A stretch of 64,000 nt of DNA from Jatrophihabitans telluris (GCF_023516435.1 NZ_CP097332.1:4092001-4156000), one strand, 5' to 3'; shown: positions 45,685 to 55,242, counted from the first letter of the stretch. Numbers and translations are program-made. Notes: a model not told the origin generated them from the sequence alone.

Positions 45685-46015
45685 GCGGGCAGGGTCCCGC
45701 CGCCCGTGCGGCTGAGTTCGCCGTGCGCCGCGGCTGAGTTCGCCGTGCGCGCCGAATGGCGCAACACGGCCGGATCAACGGCACGTCACGAAGTGACCGT
45801 CCACTCTGTGAGAAGGGACTCGTCACATTTGCACGGCCTGTAAGCGCTAGCAGCGGTTAACTTCGATCCATCCCTCGCGGGGACTCCTCGCCGTACCACC
45901 GGGCGCAGGTCGGGCATCGTGTCCGGTCGAACGGTCGCCAATGGACCGTCCAGCGTCCGGCAGTCGGCGTTTCCGCGACACCTGAAAACAGTCAGTGCCG
46001 ACTGAAGGAGTGCCG
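45685..46015. other. 331-bp upstream region of pckG
   Basis: No gene seen. It holds a direct repeat CGGCTGAGTTCGCCGTGCGC (45709-45728 and 45731-45750), a perfect palindrome GTCAC-GAA-GTGAC (45785-45797), a TCAGT-GCCG-ACTGA inverted repeat close to the ribosome binding site (about 45990-46003), and GAAGGAG before pckG. The palindromes are candidate operators for this central carbon gene; the regulator is not known. Confidence 0.45.
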
Positions 46016-47839
46016 ATGACTGCCACACTCGACCGATCCGTTGCCCCCACGACCCACACTGCCTTGCTGCAATGGGTTCAGGAATGCGCCGAACTCACCC
46101 AGCCCGAGGAGATCGTCTGGTGCGACGGTTCGCCCGAGGAGTGGACCCGCGTCACTGATCTGCTGGTGGAAACCGGCACGTTCGTGCGGTTGAACGCGGA
46201 CAAGAAGCCGAACTCCTTCTATTGCGCGTCCGACCCGACCGACGTCGCTCGGGTCGAGGACCGCACCTTCATCTGTTCGCGGGATTCCGCCGACTGCGGC
46301 CCGACCAACAACTGGATGGATCCCGACGACATGAAGGCGCTGCTGACCGAGCGCTTCCGGGGCTCGATGCGCGGCCGCACAATGTACGTCATCCCTTACT
46401 GCATGGGGCCGTTGAACGCCGACGAGCCGATGCTCGGGGTTGAACTGACCGACGCCCCGTACGTGGTCGCGTCCATGCACATCATGACGCGTGTGGGGAC
46501 GGCGGCGTTGGAGCTGTTCACCAAGGACGGCAAGGACGATCAGGAATTCGTCCCGGGCCTGCACTCGATCGGTGCCCCGCTGGCCCCCGGCGAGCCTGAC
46601 GTCGCCTGGCCGTGCAACGACACGAAGTACATCGTGCACTTCCCCGAGGAACGGCTGATCTGGTCGTACGGATCGGGCTACGGCGGCAACGCGCTGCTGG
46701 GCAAGAAGTGTTACTCGTTGCGCATCGCCTCGGTGAAGGCGCGGGACGAGGGTTGGCTGGCCGAGCACATGCTCATCCTGAAGCTGACCTCGCCCGCGCA
46801 GAAGTCCTATTATGTCGCCGCCGCGTTCCCGTCGGCGTGTGGCAAGACGAACCTGGCGATGCTCGACCCGACGCTGGAAGGCTGGAAGGTCGAGACCATC
46901 GGCGACGACATCGCCTGGATCCGCTTCGGCGAGGATGGCCGGATGTACGCGGTGAACCCGGAGAACGGCTTCTTCGGCGTTGCTCCGGGAACCGACTATC
47001 ACACCAACCCGAACGCGATGCGCACTATCGCGAAGGGCAATTCCCTATTCACCAACGTCGGCCTGACCGACGACGGTGACATCTGGTGGGAGGGCATGGG
47101 TGAGCCGCCGGCGCATCTGACGGACTGGAAAGGCCAGAGCTGGACGCCGGGTGGCGATGCCTTGGCCGCACACCCGAATTCGCGGTACTGCACGCCCATC
47201 TCCCAGTGCGACACGAAGGCCGCCGAGTGGGACGACCCTCGCGGTGTTCCGTTGGACGCCATCTTCTTCGGCGGGCGTCGCCGGGACACGATCCCATTGG
47301 TGACCGAGGCCCGCGACTGGCAGCACGGTGTCTTCATGGGCGCCACGCTCTCTTCGGAGACCACCGCGGCGGCGGTCGGCAAGGTCGGTGTCGTCCGTCG
47401 CGATCCGATGGCCATGCTGCCCTTCATCGGCTACCACGCCGGCGACTACTTCGCGCACTGGATCGAGGTCGGCAAGTCCGCCGACGCGGTGAAGTTGCCG
47501 AAGATCTTCTACGTGAACTGGTTCCGGCGCGATGAGGACGACAACTTCGTCTGGCCCGGGTTCGGGGAGAACATTCGGGTGCTCAAGTGGGCCATCGAGC
47601 GCATCGAAGGCAAGGCGGCGGCAGTGGACACGCCGATCGGACGCGTCCCGACTCCCGAAGCCCTCGACACCTCCGGACTGTCGATGGGGGCCGAGGAACT
47701 GACCACGGCGCTGGCGGTCGACCTCGACCAGTGGCGTAACGAGATCCCGAGCATCGAGGAGTGGTTCGCCAAGATCGGGGACAAGGTTCCATCGTCTCTG
47801 CGCGACGAGCTGGAGTCCCTGAAGCTGCGCCTGGGCTGA
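46016..47839 (+). CDS. pckG: Phosphoenolpyruvate carboxykinase (GTP)
   Basis: Converts oxaloacetate and GTP to PEP, CO2 and GDP, the entry to gluconeogenesis. 607 residues, normal for the GTP-dependent class. Seen are [17 protein letters not shown], the kinase P-loop with reactive Cys in [39 protein letters not shown] and [16 protein letters not shown] 46016 follows GAAGGAG five bases away; an upstream GTG is in frame but would lose that signal. Repeat cluster B2 follows the gene. Confidence 0.97.
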   Translation: MTATLDRSVAPTTHTALLQWVQECAELTQPEEIVWCDGSPEEWTRVTDLLVETGTFVRLNADKKPNSFYCASDPTDVARVEDRTFICSRDSADCGPTNNWMDPDDMKALLTERFRGSMRGRTMYVIPYCMGPLNADEPMLGVELTDAPYVVASMHIMTRVGTAALELFTKDGKDDQEFVPGLHSIGAPLAPGEPDVAWPCNDTKYIVHFPEERLIWSYGSGYGGNALLGKKCYSLRIASVKARDEGWLAEHMLILKLTSPAQKSYYVAAAFPSACGKTNLAMLDPTLEGWKVETIGDDIAWIRFGEDGRMYAVNPENGFFGVAPGTDYHTNPNAMRTIAKGNSLFTNVGLTDDGDIWWEGMGEPPAHLTDWKGQSWTPGGDALAAHPNSRYCTPISQCDTKAAEWDDPRGVPLDAIFFGGRRRDTIPLVTEARDWQHGVFMGATLSSETTAAAVGKVGVVRRDPMAMLPFIGYHAGDYFAHWIEVGKSADAVKLPKIFYVNWFRRDEDDNFVWPGFGENIRVLKWAIERIEGKAAAVDTPIGRVPTPEALDTSGLSMGAEELTTALAVDLDQWRNEIPSIEEWFAKIGDKVPSSLRDELESLKLRLG

Positions 47840-47894
47840 GGCCCTCGTCCCCCCTGCCGTCCCTGACGTCCCCTGCTTCCCCTGACGTCCCCAT

Positions 47895-47965
47895 CGCGAA
47901 TGGGCGGTTCCACCGCGAATGGGCGGTTGTACCCGCCCATTCGCGTTCAATCTGCCCATTCGCGA
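47895..47965. repeat. Repeat cluster B2 after pckG with strong hairpin
   Basis: Two forward cores (CGCGAATGGGCGGTT at 47895 and 47914) face two reverse cores (about 47931-47945 and 47951-47965). The inner pair forms a 13-bp perfect stem, CGCGAATGGGCGG with CCGCCCATTCGCG, around a short loop. Same family as 5156-5318 after clpB. It probably acts as a transcript end or mRNA 3' structure; no T-run follows. Confidence 0.78.
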
Positions 47966-48042
47966 TGGTGGGTGTGCGCGAGTGGCCCGGTCGGTGTGCC
48001 TGAGCGGCCCGGTCCCCGCGCGATTACCCGCGTCACCCCTTC

Positions 48043-48071
48043 TTGACAATTTCGGTGGGAATTAGGACTCT
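48043..48071 (+). promoter_or_regulatory. Promoter of leader peptide/TauE unit
   Basis: TTGACA (48043-48048), a 17-bp spacer and GACTCT (48066-48071) end exactly seven bases before the GTG of the leader peptide, so the transcript should begin at the leader start codon. Confidence 0.65.
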
Positions 48072-48078
48072 GGTAGAC

Positions 48079-48195
48079 GTGCTAGAGACGCCGAGTTCGA
48101 CCCGTCGGTCCTTGGCGACCCCTCGGGTCCGCCTCGTCCGGCGCCTGCACATCGACTTGATGCGCCTCGGTTCGGACTGTTGCCGGGACCGCTGA
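48079..48195 (+). CDS. Leaderless cysteine-type leader peptide (attenuator)
   Basis: A 38-residue small ORF starting with GTG at 48079. Its C-terminal half reads RLHIDLMRLGSDCCRDR, with two adjacent Cys codons (TGT TGC, 48178-48183). The RLHxDL...C pattern is that of the actinobacterial 'putative leader peptide' found before sulfur-assimilation genes. In mycobacteria, leaderless polycysteine uORFs of this kind make translation of the next gene respond to cysteine supply. A good promoter ends seven bases before the GTG. The next start codon (48249) is 53 bases after the leader stop. The regulatory role here is inferred. Confidence 0.75.
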   Translation: MLETPSSTRRSLATPRVRLVRRLHIDLMRLGSDCCRDR

Positions 48196-48248
48196 CCGCT
48201 CGCCGTCCCGAGTCCGTCCCGCCTCAGTCCCGAAGGTTCGTCCCCCTC

Positions 48249-49160
48249 ATGCATATCGATCTCGCTCTGTGCCTTGCCGGCGCGCTCGTCGGCCTCCTGG
48301 TCGGCTTGACCGGAATGGGCGGCGGCGCGTTGATGACGCCGTTGCTGGTCCTGGTCTTCAATGTCGCCCCGTTGGCCGCAATCTCCTCCGATCTGGTGAC
48401 CAGCCTGGTGATGAAACCGGTCGGGGCGGCGGTCCACCTGCGTCGCGGCACCGTCCAACTTCCGCTGCTCAAGTGGCTGGCGATCGGCGCCGTGCCCGCC
48501 GGCTTCCTCGGGGCCGTCCTGATCGGAACGCTCGGGCGCGCTGGCGCGGTCCAGTCCAAGCTGAAGCTGATCATCGGGATCGCGTTGTTGCTCTCGCTGG
48601 CCTCGACCGTGGTCCGCCAGCTCATCAGCCGCCGCTCCGGAACACCAGCCGCAGAGCTGGTCGTGCGTCCGGGACGAACCGTGGCTATCGGCGTCGTCGG
48701 CGGCCTCGCGGTCGGGCTCACCTCCGTCGGTGCCGGATCCCTGGTGATCGCGTTGCTCCTGCTGGCCTACCCGGGCCTGCGTCCCGGGCAGCTGGTGGGC
48801 ACCGACATCGTCCAGGCCATCCCGCTGGTCGGCGCCGCGGCTGTGGGACACCTGCTCTTCGGTGACGTCCATCTGGCCCTCACCGTGTCACTGCTCGTCG
48901 GCGCTCTGCCGGCCGTGTACGTCGGCGCCCGGCTGTCCGCCGCCGCTCCGGCGCCGGTCCTGCGATCGGTGGTGGCCGGCGTGCTGACCGCATCGGCTCT
49001 GGCGCTGCTCAAGGCACCCAGCGACGTACTGGTGCCCGCGGCGCTGGCCGCTGCCGCCGGTATGGCGTGGCTCAGCCGCCCCTCCGGCCGCGAAAACGAG
49101 ATCCAGGAGCGAACGGCCACACCGAAGCAGGCCGTCACTGTCGAAACCGTAGGGCGCTAG
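48249..49160 (+). CDS. TauE/SafE-family sulfite/organosulfur exporter
   Basis: 303-residue membrane protein with about eight helices. It shows the TauE repeat features GLTGMGGGALMTPLLVLVFNVAPLAAISSDLVTSLVMKPVGAAVHLRRGTV and the second-half counterpart GLTSVGAGSLVIALLLLAYPGLRPGQLVGTDIVQAI. The family moves sulfite, sulfoacetate or similar anions out of the cell. ATG 48249 begins the first helix; GAAGG lies about 12 bases upstream. The cysteine-type leader in front ties it to sulfur metabolism. The first ~20 residues of the longer frame are non-hydrophobic and omitted. Confidence 0.88.
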   Translation: MHIDLALCLAGALVGLLVGLTGMGGGALMTPLLVLVFNVAPLAAISSDLVTSLVMKPVGAAVHLRRGTVQLPLLKWLAIGAVPAGFLGAVLIGTLGRAGAVQSKLKLIIGIALLLSLASTVVRQLISRRSGTPAAELVVRPGRTVAIGVVGGLAVGLTSVGAGSLVIALLLLAYPGLRPGQLVGTDIVQAIPLVGAAAVGHLLFGDVHLALTVSLLVGALPAVYVGARLSAAAPAPVLRSVVAGVLTASALALLKAPSDVLVPAALAAAAGMAWLSRPSGRENEIQERTATPKQAVTVETVGR

Positions 49161-49296
49161 TCTCGCGCGGGAGACAGCGTTGTGGAGGGGTCCGTCGGGG
49201 CGTCCGTCGAGGCATCCGCGACGCCCCTCTCTGCACAACCGCTCACCCGCGCAACCGCCCATCTGCACACCCGATCACCCCACAACCGCACGGCCG

Positions 49297-50178
49297 CTAG
49301 CTGAACGCGATCCCCTCGTCGGGAGCGTCGTCGGCGAGCACGCGTCCCTCGATGAGGCCGTACGGGCGGTCGGCGGCGTAGTAAACCTCGTTGTCGTTGG
49401 TGAGGCCGAAGGGCTGCAGGTCAACGAGAAAGTGGTGCTTGTTCGGCAGCGCCAGGCGCACCTCGCACAGCGCCGGGACGTCGGCGAGAATCCGTTCCCC
49501 CATCGCGTACAGGCTCTGCTGCAAGGAATAGCTGTAGGTCTGCGCGAACGCCGCCAGCAGCGCTTCCGTGGCCTGGGCGTACACAGCCGCGAAGTCGGTG
49601 TCCTCCCCTGCCGTCTCCGGGCGGAATCGCCACTGCGCGCTGACCTGGGTCGCCAGCATGCGGTCCCGCGTCTCGGCCATCGTCGTGTACTCATCCCGCG
49701 GGAAGCCCCAGAATTCGGAGTTCGTCGTGTTCAGCACGGTCAGATCCTTGATGCCGGACACGATGCTGGTGCCCAACTCCCGGTCCACGATGACCGTCGT
49801 CGTGCGAACCGATCCGGCGTCGCGGGCGAACGAGTGCGGGCCGGAGAGCCGCCGCCAGCCGAACTCCTCCACGCTCATCCGGGCCCGCGTGATGGGCTCC
49901 TGCGTCTGGACGAAATGACGTCCCAGAGCCAAGGCGTAGACCTCCGGTTCGACGGCACCGAGCCGCTTGGCGAAGGCGTAGTCGGTGTTCTTCTGGGTGT
50001 CCGTGGGCAGTACGTGCGAGTTGTCACCGGTCAGATGGCTGCCGGCCAGGTCCCCGGACAGGCTGGAGGAGACGTTCCAGTCCCGGATCTCGTCCGAGCC
50101 GTCCGGCCCGGTGCCGCGGCTGACCCGCACCACCCGCACTTCGGCCTTGCCGTATCGATTGAAGCCGAGGGTCACCAT
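49297..50178 (-). CDS. Urate oxidase (cofactor-independent)
   Basis: Oxidises urate to 5-hydroxyisourate plus H2O2. 293 residues, tandem T-fold. Markers are YGKAEVRVVRV at the N-terminus (Lys of the catalytic triad), LPTDTQKNT (Thr), TTNSEFWGF, the second-half PNKHHFLVDLQPFG and DRPYGLIEG. AAGGAGA precedes the ATG. It is the last gene of the purine cluster, 11 bp after the xanthine dehydrogenase gene. Convergent with the TauE gene. Confidence 0.95.
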   Translation of the reverse strand: MVTLGFNRYGKAEVRVVRVSRGTGPDGSDEIRDWNVSSSLSGDLAGSHLTGDNSHVLPTDTQKNTDYAFAKRLGAVEPEVYALALGRHFVQTQEPITRARMSVEEFGWRRLSGPHSFARDAGSVRTTTVIVDRELGTSIVSGIKDLTVLNTTNSEFWGFPRDEYTTMAETRDRMLATQVSAQWRFRPETAGEDTDFAAVYAQATEALLAAFAQTYSYSLQQSLYAMGERILADVPALCEVRLALPNKHHFLVDLQPFGLTNDNEVYYAADRPYGLIEGRVLADDAPDEGIAFS

Positions 50179-50189
50179 GAGCGTCTCCT

Positions 50190-52874
50190 TCAGGTGTTCG
50201 ACCGAGCGGTGTCGGCGTGCTTTAGCGCCAGGTAGAGCCGGTCCGCGGACATCGGCAGCACGGTGAGCCGGACGCCTGTGGCGTCGCGGACCGCGTTGGC
50301 CAGAGCGGGAGCCACCGGGTTGAACGGGCTTTCGCTCATCGGCTTGGCGCCCAGCGGGCCGAGTTCCTCATAGCTGGCCGCGAAAACCACGTCGGTCGGC
50401 GGGACGTCGGCCATGGCCGGAATGTGATAACTGCGCAGCGTCGAGGTGAGCACCTCGCCGGTGTCCGGATCGAGGTCGACGTGCTCGTAGCGGGCCGCCC
50501 CGAGGGCCTGGGCCACCCCGCCCCGCACTTGGCCGGCACACTGGCGTGGGTTGATCACCGTTCCCGCGTCGGCGGCCTGGATGCTGTAGAGGATCCGCAG
50601 CTCCCCGCTGGCCGGGTTGACCGCGACCCGGAATCCGTGCACGTTGAACCCCACCGAGCGAGGCGTGCCGGACGCCGACCCCTCGGCGCTCAGCAGCGGG
50701 CCGCCGTCGATGGTGGCCTCGATCAGCTCGCGTAGCCGGGTCGCGGCCTGCCAAGTCGCCGCCCCGGCGACCATCGTCCCGGTCGACCCGTAGGCGCCGG
50801 TGTCGTGTCCGATCCGGTCCGTGTCGGACTGGACGAGGGTGATCGCCGCGGACGGAACCCCCAGCGCCGTGGCCGCGATCTGGGTGTGGACGGTGGCCGT
50901 GCCGTTGCCGAACTCGGCGGTCCCGACCGTCAGTTCGAAGGTGCCGTCCGGGCGTTGGGCGATCCGGCACTGGGCGATGTGGCCGCCCGGCGGCGTGGTG
51001 TCGAGCATGGTCACCGCCATGCCGCTGCCGACGAGCCAGCCCGGTCCAGGCGCTCGCTGCCCGCGCCGGCCCTCGGCCGCGTCCCGCAGCGCCGAGGAGA
51101 CGGCGTCGACACACTGGTCCAAGCCGTAGCTGCCGATGCTCACGTCCGCCAGGTCGCCCTGAATGGACACCAGTTCATCCCCGGGCTGCACCAGGTTGCG
51201 CCGCCGGAACTCGACCGGGTCCAGACCCAATTGGCGCCCGAACTCGTCCATCGCCGAGTCCATCGCGAACATCATCTGGCTCAGCCCGTACCCGCGGAAG
51301 GCACCCGACGGCACCGTGTTCGTGTAGACGGCCCAGCCGTCGACCTGCTTGTTCGCGCACCGGTACATCGACATCGATTCGCCGACCGAGTGGAACAGCA
51401 CTCCGGCCGAGTGGTTGCCGTAGGCCCCCGTGTCGGACAGGTTCTCCACCTTCATCGCGGTCAGACGTCCGTCGGCGTCGGCGGCCAGTGTGATGGTCAT
51501 CGTCATCGGATGGCGCGTCGAGGCGCCGACGAACTGCTCGGACCGGGTGTATTCCAGCTGCACGGGACGTCCGGTGCGCAGCGTCGCCAACGCCACGATG
51601 TCCTCGGTGAACATCTCCTGCTTGCCGCCGAACCCGCCGCCGAGTCGCTTGGTGAACACCCGTACCCGGTCCCTGGGCAGGTCGAACAGGACGGCGAGGG
51701 CATCGCGGGTCAGGAAGGGCGTCTGGCTCGATGTGCGGATCGTCAGCCGGCCGTCCTCGTCGACCCAGCCGATGCAGGCGTGGGTCTCCAGGTGGACGTG
51801 CTGCAGGCGCTGGGCCTGGAAGGTGCCGGTGTACACGTGCTGCTCGTCCGGGCCCTCGGCCTCGGCGCGCCTCAGCGCGCCTGGCACGTCGCCGATGTGC
51901 GAGTGGACCTCGGCGGCCAGGTTCCGCCGCGGATCGGCGATCCGGCTCGCGGACGCGCTCTTGTCGGCATGCAACTTCGGTGCGGTGGGGTCCATGGCCC
52001 GCGCCGGATCGAGCACGGCGGGCAGGACTTGGTAGTCGACGACGATCTTGTCCCGGGCCAGCTCGGCAATGCCGATCGTGTCGGCCACGACGGCCGCGAC
52101 TCGCTGGCCGACGTGACGCACGGTGCGGTCCAGCAGCCTGGTGTCGCTCGGGTCGTCCGTGGGCTTCTCGTGCCGGGCGGTGGAGTACAGCCGGTCCGGT
52201 GCATCGGCGAAGGTCAGCACCGTGTGCACGCCGGGGACCTCCAGCGCGCCGGTGGTGTCGATCGAGCGGATGTAGGCGTGCGGGTGCGGCGAGCGCAGCA
52301 GGGACAGGTGCAGCGGCGGGCCCGGCAGCTCGTCGGCGTCGACGTCCAGGGTGTAGCGAGCCGCGCCGGTGACGATCTCCGGTCCAGCGGGGGCGGGCAC
52401 GTTCTGCCCCACCTCGCCGGTTGCGCCGGGCGTTGCCGGGACCGGCGTGTGGGCGCCGGTGACCGCGTCCTGGATCGGATGGTAACCGGTGCATCGGCAG
52501 AGATTTCCCTTCAGCGACCGGGGCAGATCGGCCTTCTGAGGGTCGGTGAGCACCGCGCAGGTCATGATCATGCCGGCCGTGCAGAACCCGCATTGGAAGC
52601 CCTGAGCGGTCAGAAAGTCCTGCTGTACCGGGTGAAGCGGCGACGGCACGGTGTCTTCCAGGCCTTCCAGGGTCGTGACCTGAGCTCCGCCGGCCCGCCC
52701 GGCCGGGTAGATACAGCTGTGTACCGGTACACCGTCGACGTGCACGGTGCAGGCGCCGCAATCTCCCGAGTCGCAGCCCTTCTTGACCGCCGACCATCCC
52801 TCGGACCGGAGGAAGGTGCGCAGACACTGGCCCGGGGCGGGCTCGGCCGCGACCGGCCGGCCGTTGACGATCAT
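50190..52874 (-). CDS. Xanthine dehydrogenase, fused 2Fe-2S and molybdopterin subunits
   Basis: Oxidises hypoxanthine and xanthine to urate. 894 residues. The N-terminal ~150 are a two-cluster 2Fe-2S subunit (CDSGDCGACTV, FQCGFCTAGM, CRCTGYHP). The rest is the molybdenum subunit with ARYTLDVD, RLGGGFGGKQE, GAFRGYG and a C-terminal GAKPMSESPFNPVAPALANAV that carries the likely catalytic Glu. Fusion of these two parts, with the FAD subunit separate, is less common than three genes or one. ATG 52874 overlaps the FAD-subunit stop (ATGA). Confidence 0.92.
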   Translation of the reverse strand: MIVNGRPVAAEPAPGQCLRTFLRSEGWSAVKKGCDSGDCGACTVHVDGVPVHSCIYPAGRAGGAQVTTLEGLEDTVPSPLHPVQQDFLTAQGFQCGFCTAGMIMTCAVLTDPQKADLPRSLKGNLCRCTGYHPIQDAVTGAHTPVPATPGATGEVGQNVPAPAGPEIVTGAARYTLDVDADELPGPPLHLSLLRSPHPHAYIRSIDTTGALEVPGVHTVLTFADAPDRLYSTARHEKPTDDPSDTRLLDRTVRHVGQRVAAVVADTIGIAELARDKIVVDYQVLPAVLDPARAMDPTAPKLHADKSASASRIADPRRNLAAEVHSHIGDVPGALRRAEAEGPDEQHVYTGTFQAQRLQHVHLETHACIGWVDEDGRLTIRTSSQTPFLTRDALAVLFDLPRDRVRVFTKRLGGGFGGKQEMFTEDIVALATLRTGRPVQLEYTRSEQFVGASTRHPMTMTITLAADADGRLTAMKVENLSDTGAYGNHSAGVLFHSVGESMSMYRCANKQVDGWAVYTNTVPSGAFRGYGLSQMMFAMDSAMDEFGRQLGLDPVEFRRRNLVQPGDELVSIQGDLADVSIGSYGLDQCVDAVSSALRDAAEGRRGQRAPGPGWLVGSGMAVTMLDTTPPGGHIAQCRIAQRPDGTFELTVGTAEFGNGTATVHTQIAATALGVPSAAITLVQSDTDRIGHDTGAYGSTGTMVAGAATWQAATRLRELIEATIDGGPLLSAEGSASGTPRSVGFNVHGFRVAVNPASGELRILYSIQAADAGTVINPRQCAGQVRGGVAQALGAARYEHVDLDPDTGEVLTSTLRSYHIPAMADVPPTDVVFAASYEELGPLGAKPMSESPFNPVAPALANAVRDATGVRLTVLPMSADRLYLALKHADTARSNT

Positions 52875-53689
52875 GCCGCGGCCGCCAGCTCGTCGCGCAC
52901 CTCGACGAGCAGCCGCCGGCTCTGATCCGCCCGCCATTCCGGCAGTCCGTGGACGTCGGCGAACCAGGTGACGTTCGCGCGCTCGAGATCGCTCAGCAGG
53001 TCCCGCGCGCTGGGCAACCGCCGATAGCGCAACTGCACCGGGGCCGGGGTGGACGCGGTCACGGTGAACACCGTCGTGCCCGTTCCCGGCTGCCGGCGGC
53101 CGATCACCAGGGCGGCGGATCGGCCCAGTGCGGTAAGGGATATCTGCCGGAATGCGGTCCGGCTGCGCAGGGCGTCCACCGGCACGGCGATCGAGCGCAG
53201 CAGTTCGCCCGGCGCCAGCGCGCTCTCGCGGTTACCGGTCACGAAGTCCGCCACCGGGACCAGTCGCTCGCCGCCGCCCGGGCACCAGATCAGGGCCGTG
53301 GCGTCGAGGGCTGCGGTCAGCGAGGTCATGGGGCCGGCGGGAAGCGCCAGGCACACATTGCCGCCCACCGTCGCGGTGTTCCAGACCTTGAACGACCCGA
53401 GCAACGCGTGGCAGCACTGGGCGAACAACGGCGCGGCGAGCCAGTCCGACGGTAGCTTCGCCTCGTACAGGCGGGCCAGGGTGCAGGTCGCCGAGATCTC
53501 GAGCCCAGCTTCGGATACGGTCAGCCCGGGCCAGCAGGACCGAGTCAGATCGATGAGGCGACGCAGGGCCGGTTGGGGTTCTGAGAACAGCCAGCTTCCG
53601 CCGGCCAGGAACGCATCGCCGGGCGACCACGTGGGCAGGTCAGCCCGCTGCTCGATCGAGATCACCTCGGTGATGCTGGGTAGATCCAT
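52871..53689 (-). CDS. Xanthine dehydrogenase FAD-binding subunit
   Basis: 272 residues, CoxM/XdhB-type FAD domain passing electrons from the Fe-S clusters to NAD. Present are FLAGGSWLFSEP (FAD loop), NTATVGGNVCLALPAGPMTSLTAALDATALIW and FRQISLTALGRSAALV. Translationally coupled to the fused large subunit by an ATGA overlap; it starts nine bases after the 8-oxoguanine deaminase stop. Confidence 0.9.
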   Translation of the reverse strand: MDLPSITEVISIEQRADLPTWSPGDAFLAGGSWLFSEPQPALRRLIDLTRSCWPGLTVSEAGLEISATCTLARLYEAKLPSDWLAAPLFAQCCHALLGSFKVWNTATVGGNVCLALPAGPMTSLTAALDATALIWCPGGGERLVPVADFVTGNRESALAPGELLRSIAVPVDALRSRTAFRQISLTALGRSAALVIGRRQPGTGTTVFTVTASTPAPVQLRYRRLPSARDLLSDLERANVTWFADVHGLPEWRADQSRRLLVEVRDELAAAA

Positions 53690-53698
53690 CGCGAGTCC

Positions 53699-55054
53699 TC
53701 AGACGTCCGGACGCAACGCCGCCGCCGCCCGAGCGGCACCGGCAGCCAGCGCGGCTTCCTCGGCGGTGACCAGGCACCCTCCTTCCACCACCGGAAGACC
53801 GTTCACCCAGAGCCGGTCCAGCGTCGGGTTCCCGAACACGAGCGTCGTCACCGGGTCGGCGATACCAGAGCCGGCAAGACCGTCGATCCGCCACAGGGCC
53901 AGGTCCGCCAGCTTGCCGGATTCCAGTGAGCCGAGTTCGTCCTGGCGCCCGAGGCAACGCGCGCCGCCGATCGTGGCGGCGGACAGGGCCTGACGGGCGG
54001 TGAGGGCGCCCGAGCCGTCTCTGGTCCGCGCGACCAGCAACGCCTGGTGCAATTCGTCGACCATGCCGCCGGACTCGTTGGACGCAGCGCCGTCCACACC
54101 CAGGCCGACCGACACGCCGGCGGCGAGCAGGTCGCGCAGCCGGGCCGCTCCCGAACCCAGCCGCCCATTGGAGGTCGGGCAGTGCGCGACGGCCGTGCCG
54201 GTCTCGCCGAACCGGCGGACGGCCTCGTCGGACAGGTGAACGCAGTGGGCCAGCCAGACGTCGTCGCCGAGCCAGCCGAGGTCTTCGGCGTACTGGGCGG
54301 GCGTGCGTCCGAAGGTCTCCCGGCAGAACGAGTCCTCATCAAGGGTCTCGGCGAGGTGAGTGTGCATCCGTACGCCCTGCAGACCGCTGCTTCGAGCCAG
54401 TTCGGCCGAGTCGCGCATGAGTTCGGCGGTGACGGAGAAGGGCGAGCAGGGCGCGACCGCGATACGCAGCATGGACTCGAAGGAGTCATCGTGCCAGCGC
54501 GCGATCGCCTCGGCGGTGGCGGCCAGGATCTCGTCGTGGTCCTCGACCACGGAGTCCGGGGGCAGACCACCGGCCGAACGGCCGAGGTTCATCGACCCCC
54601 GGCTGGGATGAAAGCGCAGCCCGATGTCGCTCGCCGCCCGGATCTCGGCCTCCAGCAGATCTCCCCCGTGCCGGGGGAAGACGTAGTGGTGGTCGGTGGA
54701 CGTGGTGCACCCGGTGAGGGCCAGCCAACCCAGATTGGCCGCGGCCGAGTCGTACACCGTGCCGGCGTCGATGCGCGCCCAGATGGGGTACAACGTGGTC
54801 AACCAGCCGAACAGCGTGGTATCGGTGGCGTAGCCGCGGGTGACCCATTGGTAGAGGTGATGGTGAGTGTTGACGAAACCAGGGGTGAGCAGGCGACCGG
54901 TCCCGTCGATCCGCGTGGCGCCGGCGTAAGCCTGCGGGGCCCGACCCGGGCCGACGGCCACGATCCGGGCGCCGTCGATGACCACGTGTCCCGCGGGGAA
55001 TTCCGTGCCGGCGGCGTCCACCGTGGCCACGTGGGCATTGTCGATGACGATCAC
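53699..55054 (-). CDS. 8-oxoguanine deaminase / amidohydrolase
   Basis: 451 residues, zinc amidohydrolase of the cytosine/guanine-type deaminase group. Metal and active-site motifs are GFVNTHHHLYQ, MHTHLAET, LAHCVHLSDEA and GLGVDGAASNESG. Length, HHHLYQW and the position in a urate-forming cluster favour 8-oxoguanine deaminase, which yields urate plus ammonia; a related guanine or hydroxyatrazine-type deaminase is the alternative. GTG 55054 is chosen (VIVIDNAHVATVD) with GAAGGGA about 11 bases upstream; the longer frame has an unlikely repeated Gly/Cys/Arg N-terminus. Confidence 0.85.
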   Translation of the reverse strand: MIVIDNAHVATVDAAGTEFPAGHVVIDGARIVAVGPGRAPQAYAGATRIDGTGRLLTPGFVNTHHHLYQWVTRGYATDTTLFGWLTTLYPIWARIDAGTVYDSAAANLGWLALTGCTTSTDHHYVFPRHGGDLLEAEIRAASDIGLRFHPSRGSMNLGRSAGGLPPDSVVEDHDEILAATAEAIARWHDDSFESMLRIAVAPCSPFSVTAELMRDSAELARSSGLQGVRMHTHLAETLDEDSFCRETFGRTPAQYAEDLGWLGDDVWLAHCVHLSDEAVRRFGETGTAVAHCPTSNGRLGSGAARLRDLLAAGVSVGLGVDGAASNESGGMVDELHQALLVARTRDGSGALTARQALSAATIGGARCLGRQDELGSLESGKLADLALWRIDGLAGSGIADPVTTLVFGNPTLDRLWVNGLPVVEGGCLVTAEEAALAAGAARAAAALRPDV

Positions 55055-55242
55055 CGTTCCGACCGTCCCTTCTGCCCGCCGAGCCGCCTCAACCGAGCCA
55101 CCCCGCCAGCGCACTCCACCAGCGCACTCCCCGCCAGCGCACTCCACCGGCCCACTCCACCGGCGACCGTATCCCGTCGGCAACCGCCGTCACTGTTACC
55201 GGCGCGCGTTACGGCCATGTTCACAACGGTTTCGGGCGGACG

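Noticed and set aside
45806-45825. Crp/GlxR site upstream of pckG
   Set aside because: TGTGA and TCACA halves exist but are about 11 bases apart instead of six.
50805-52925. 706-codon frame opposite xanthine dehydrogenase
   Set aside because: Antisense shadow; the minus strand shows 2Fe-2S and molybdopterin motifs.
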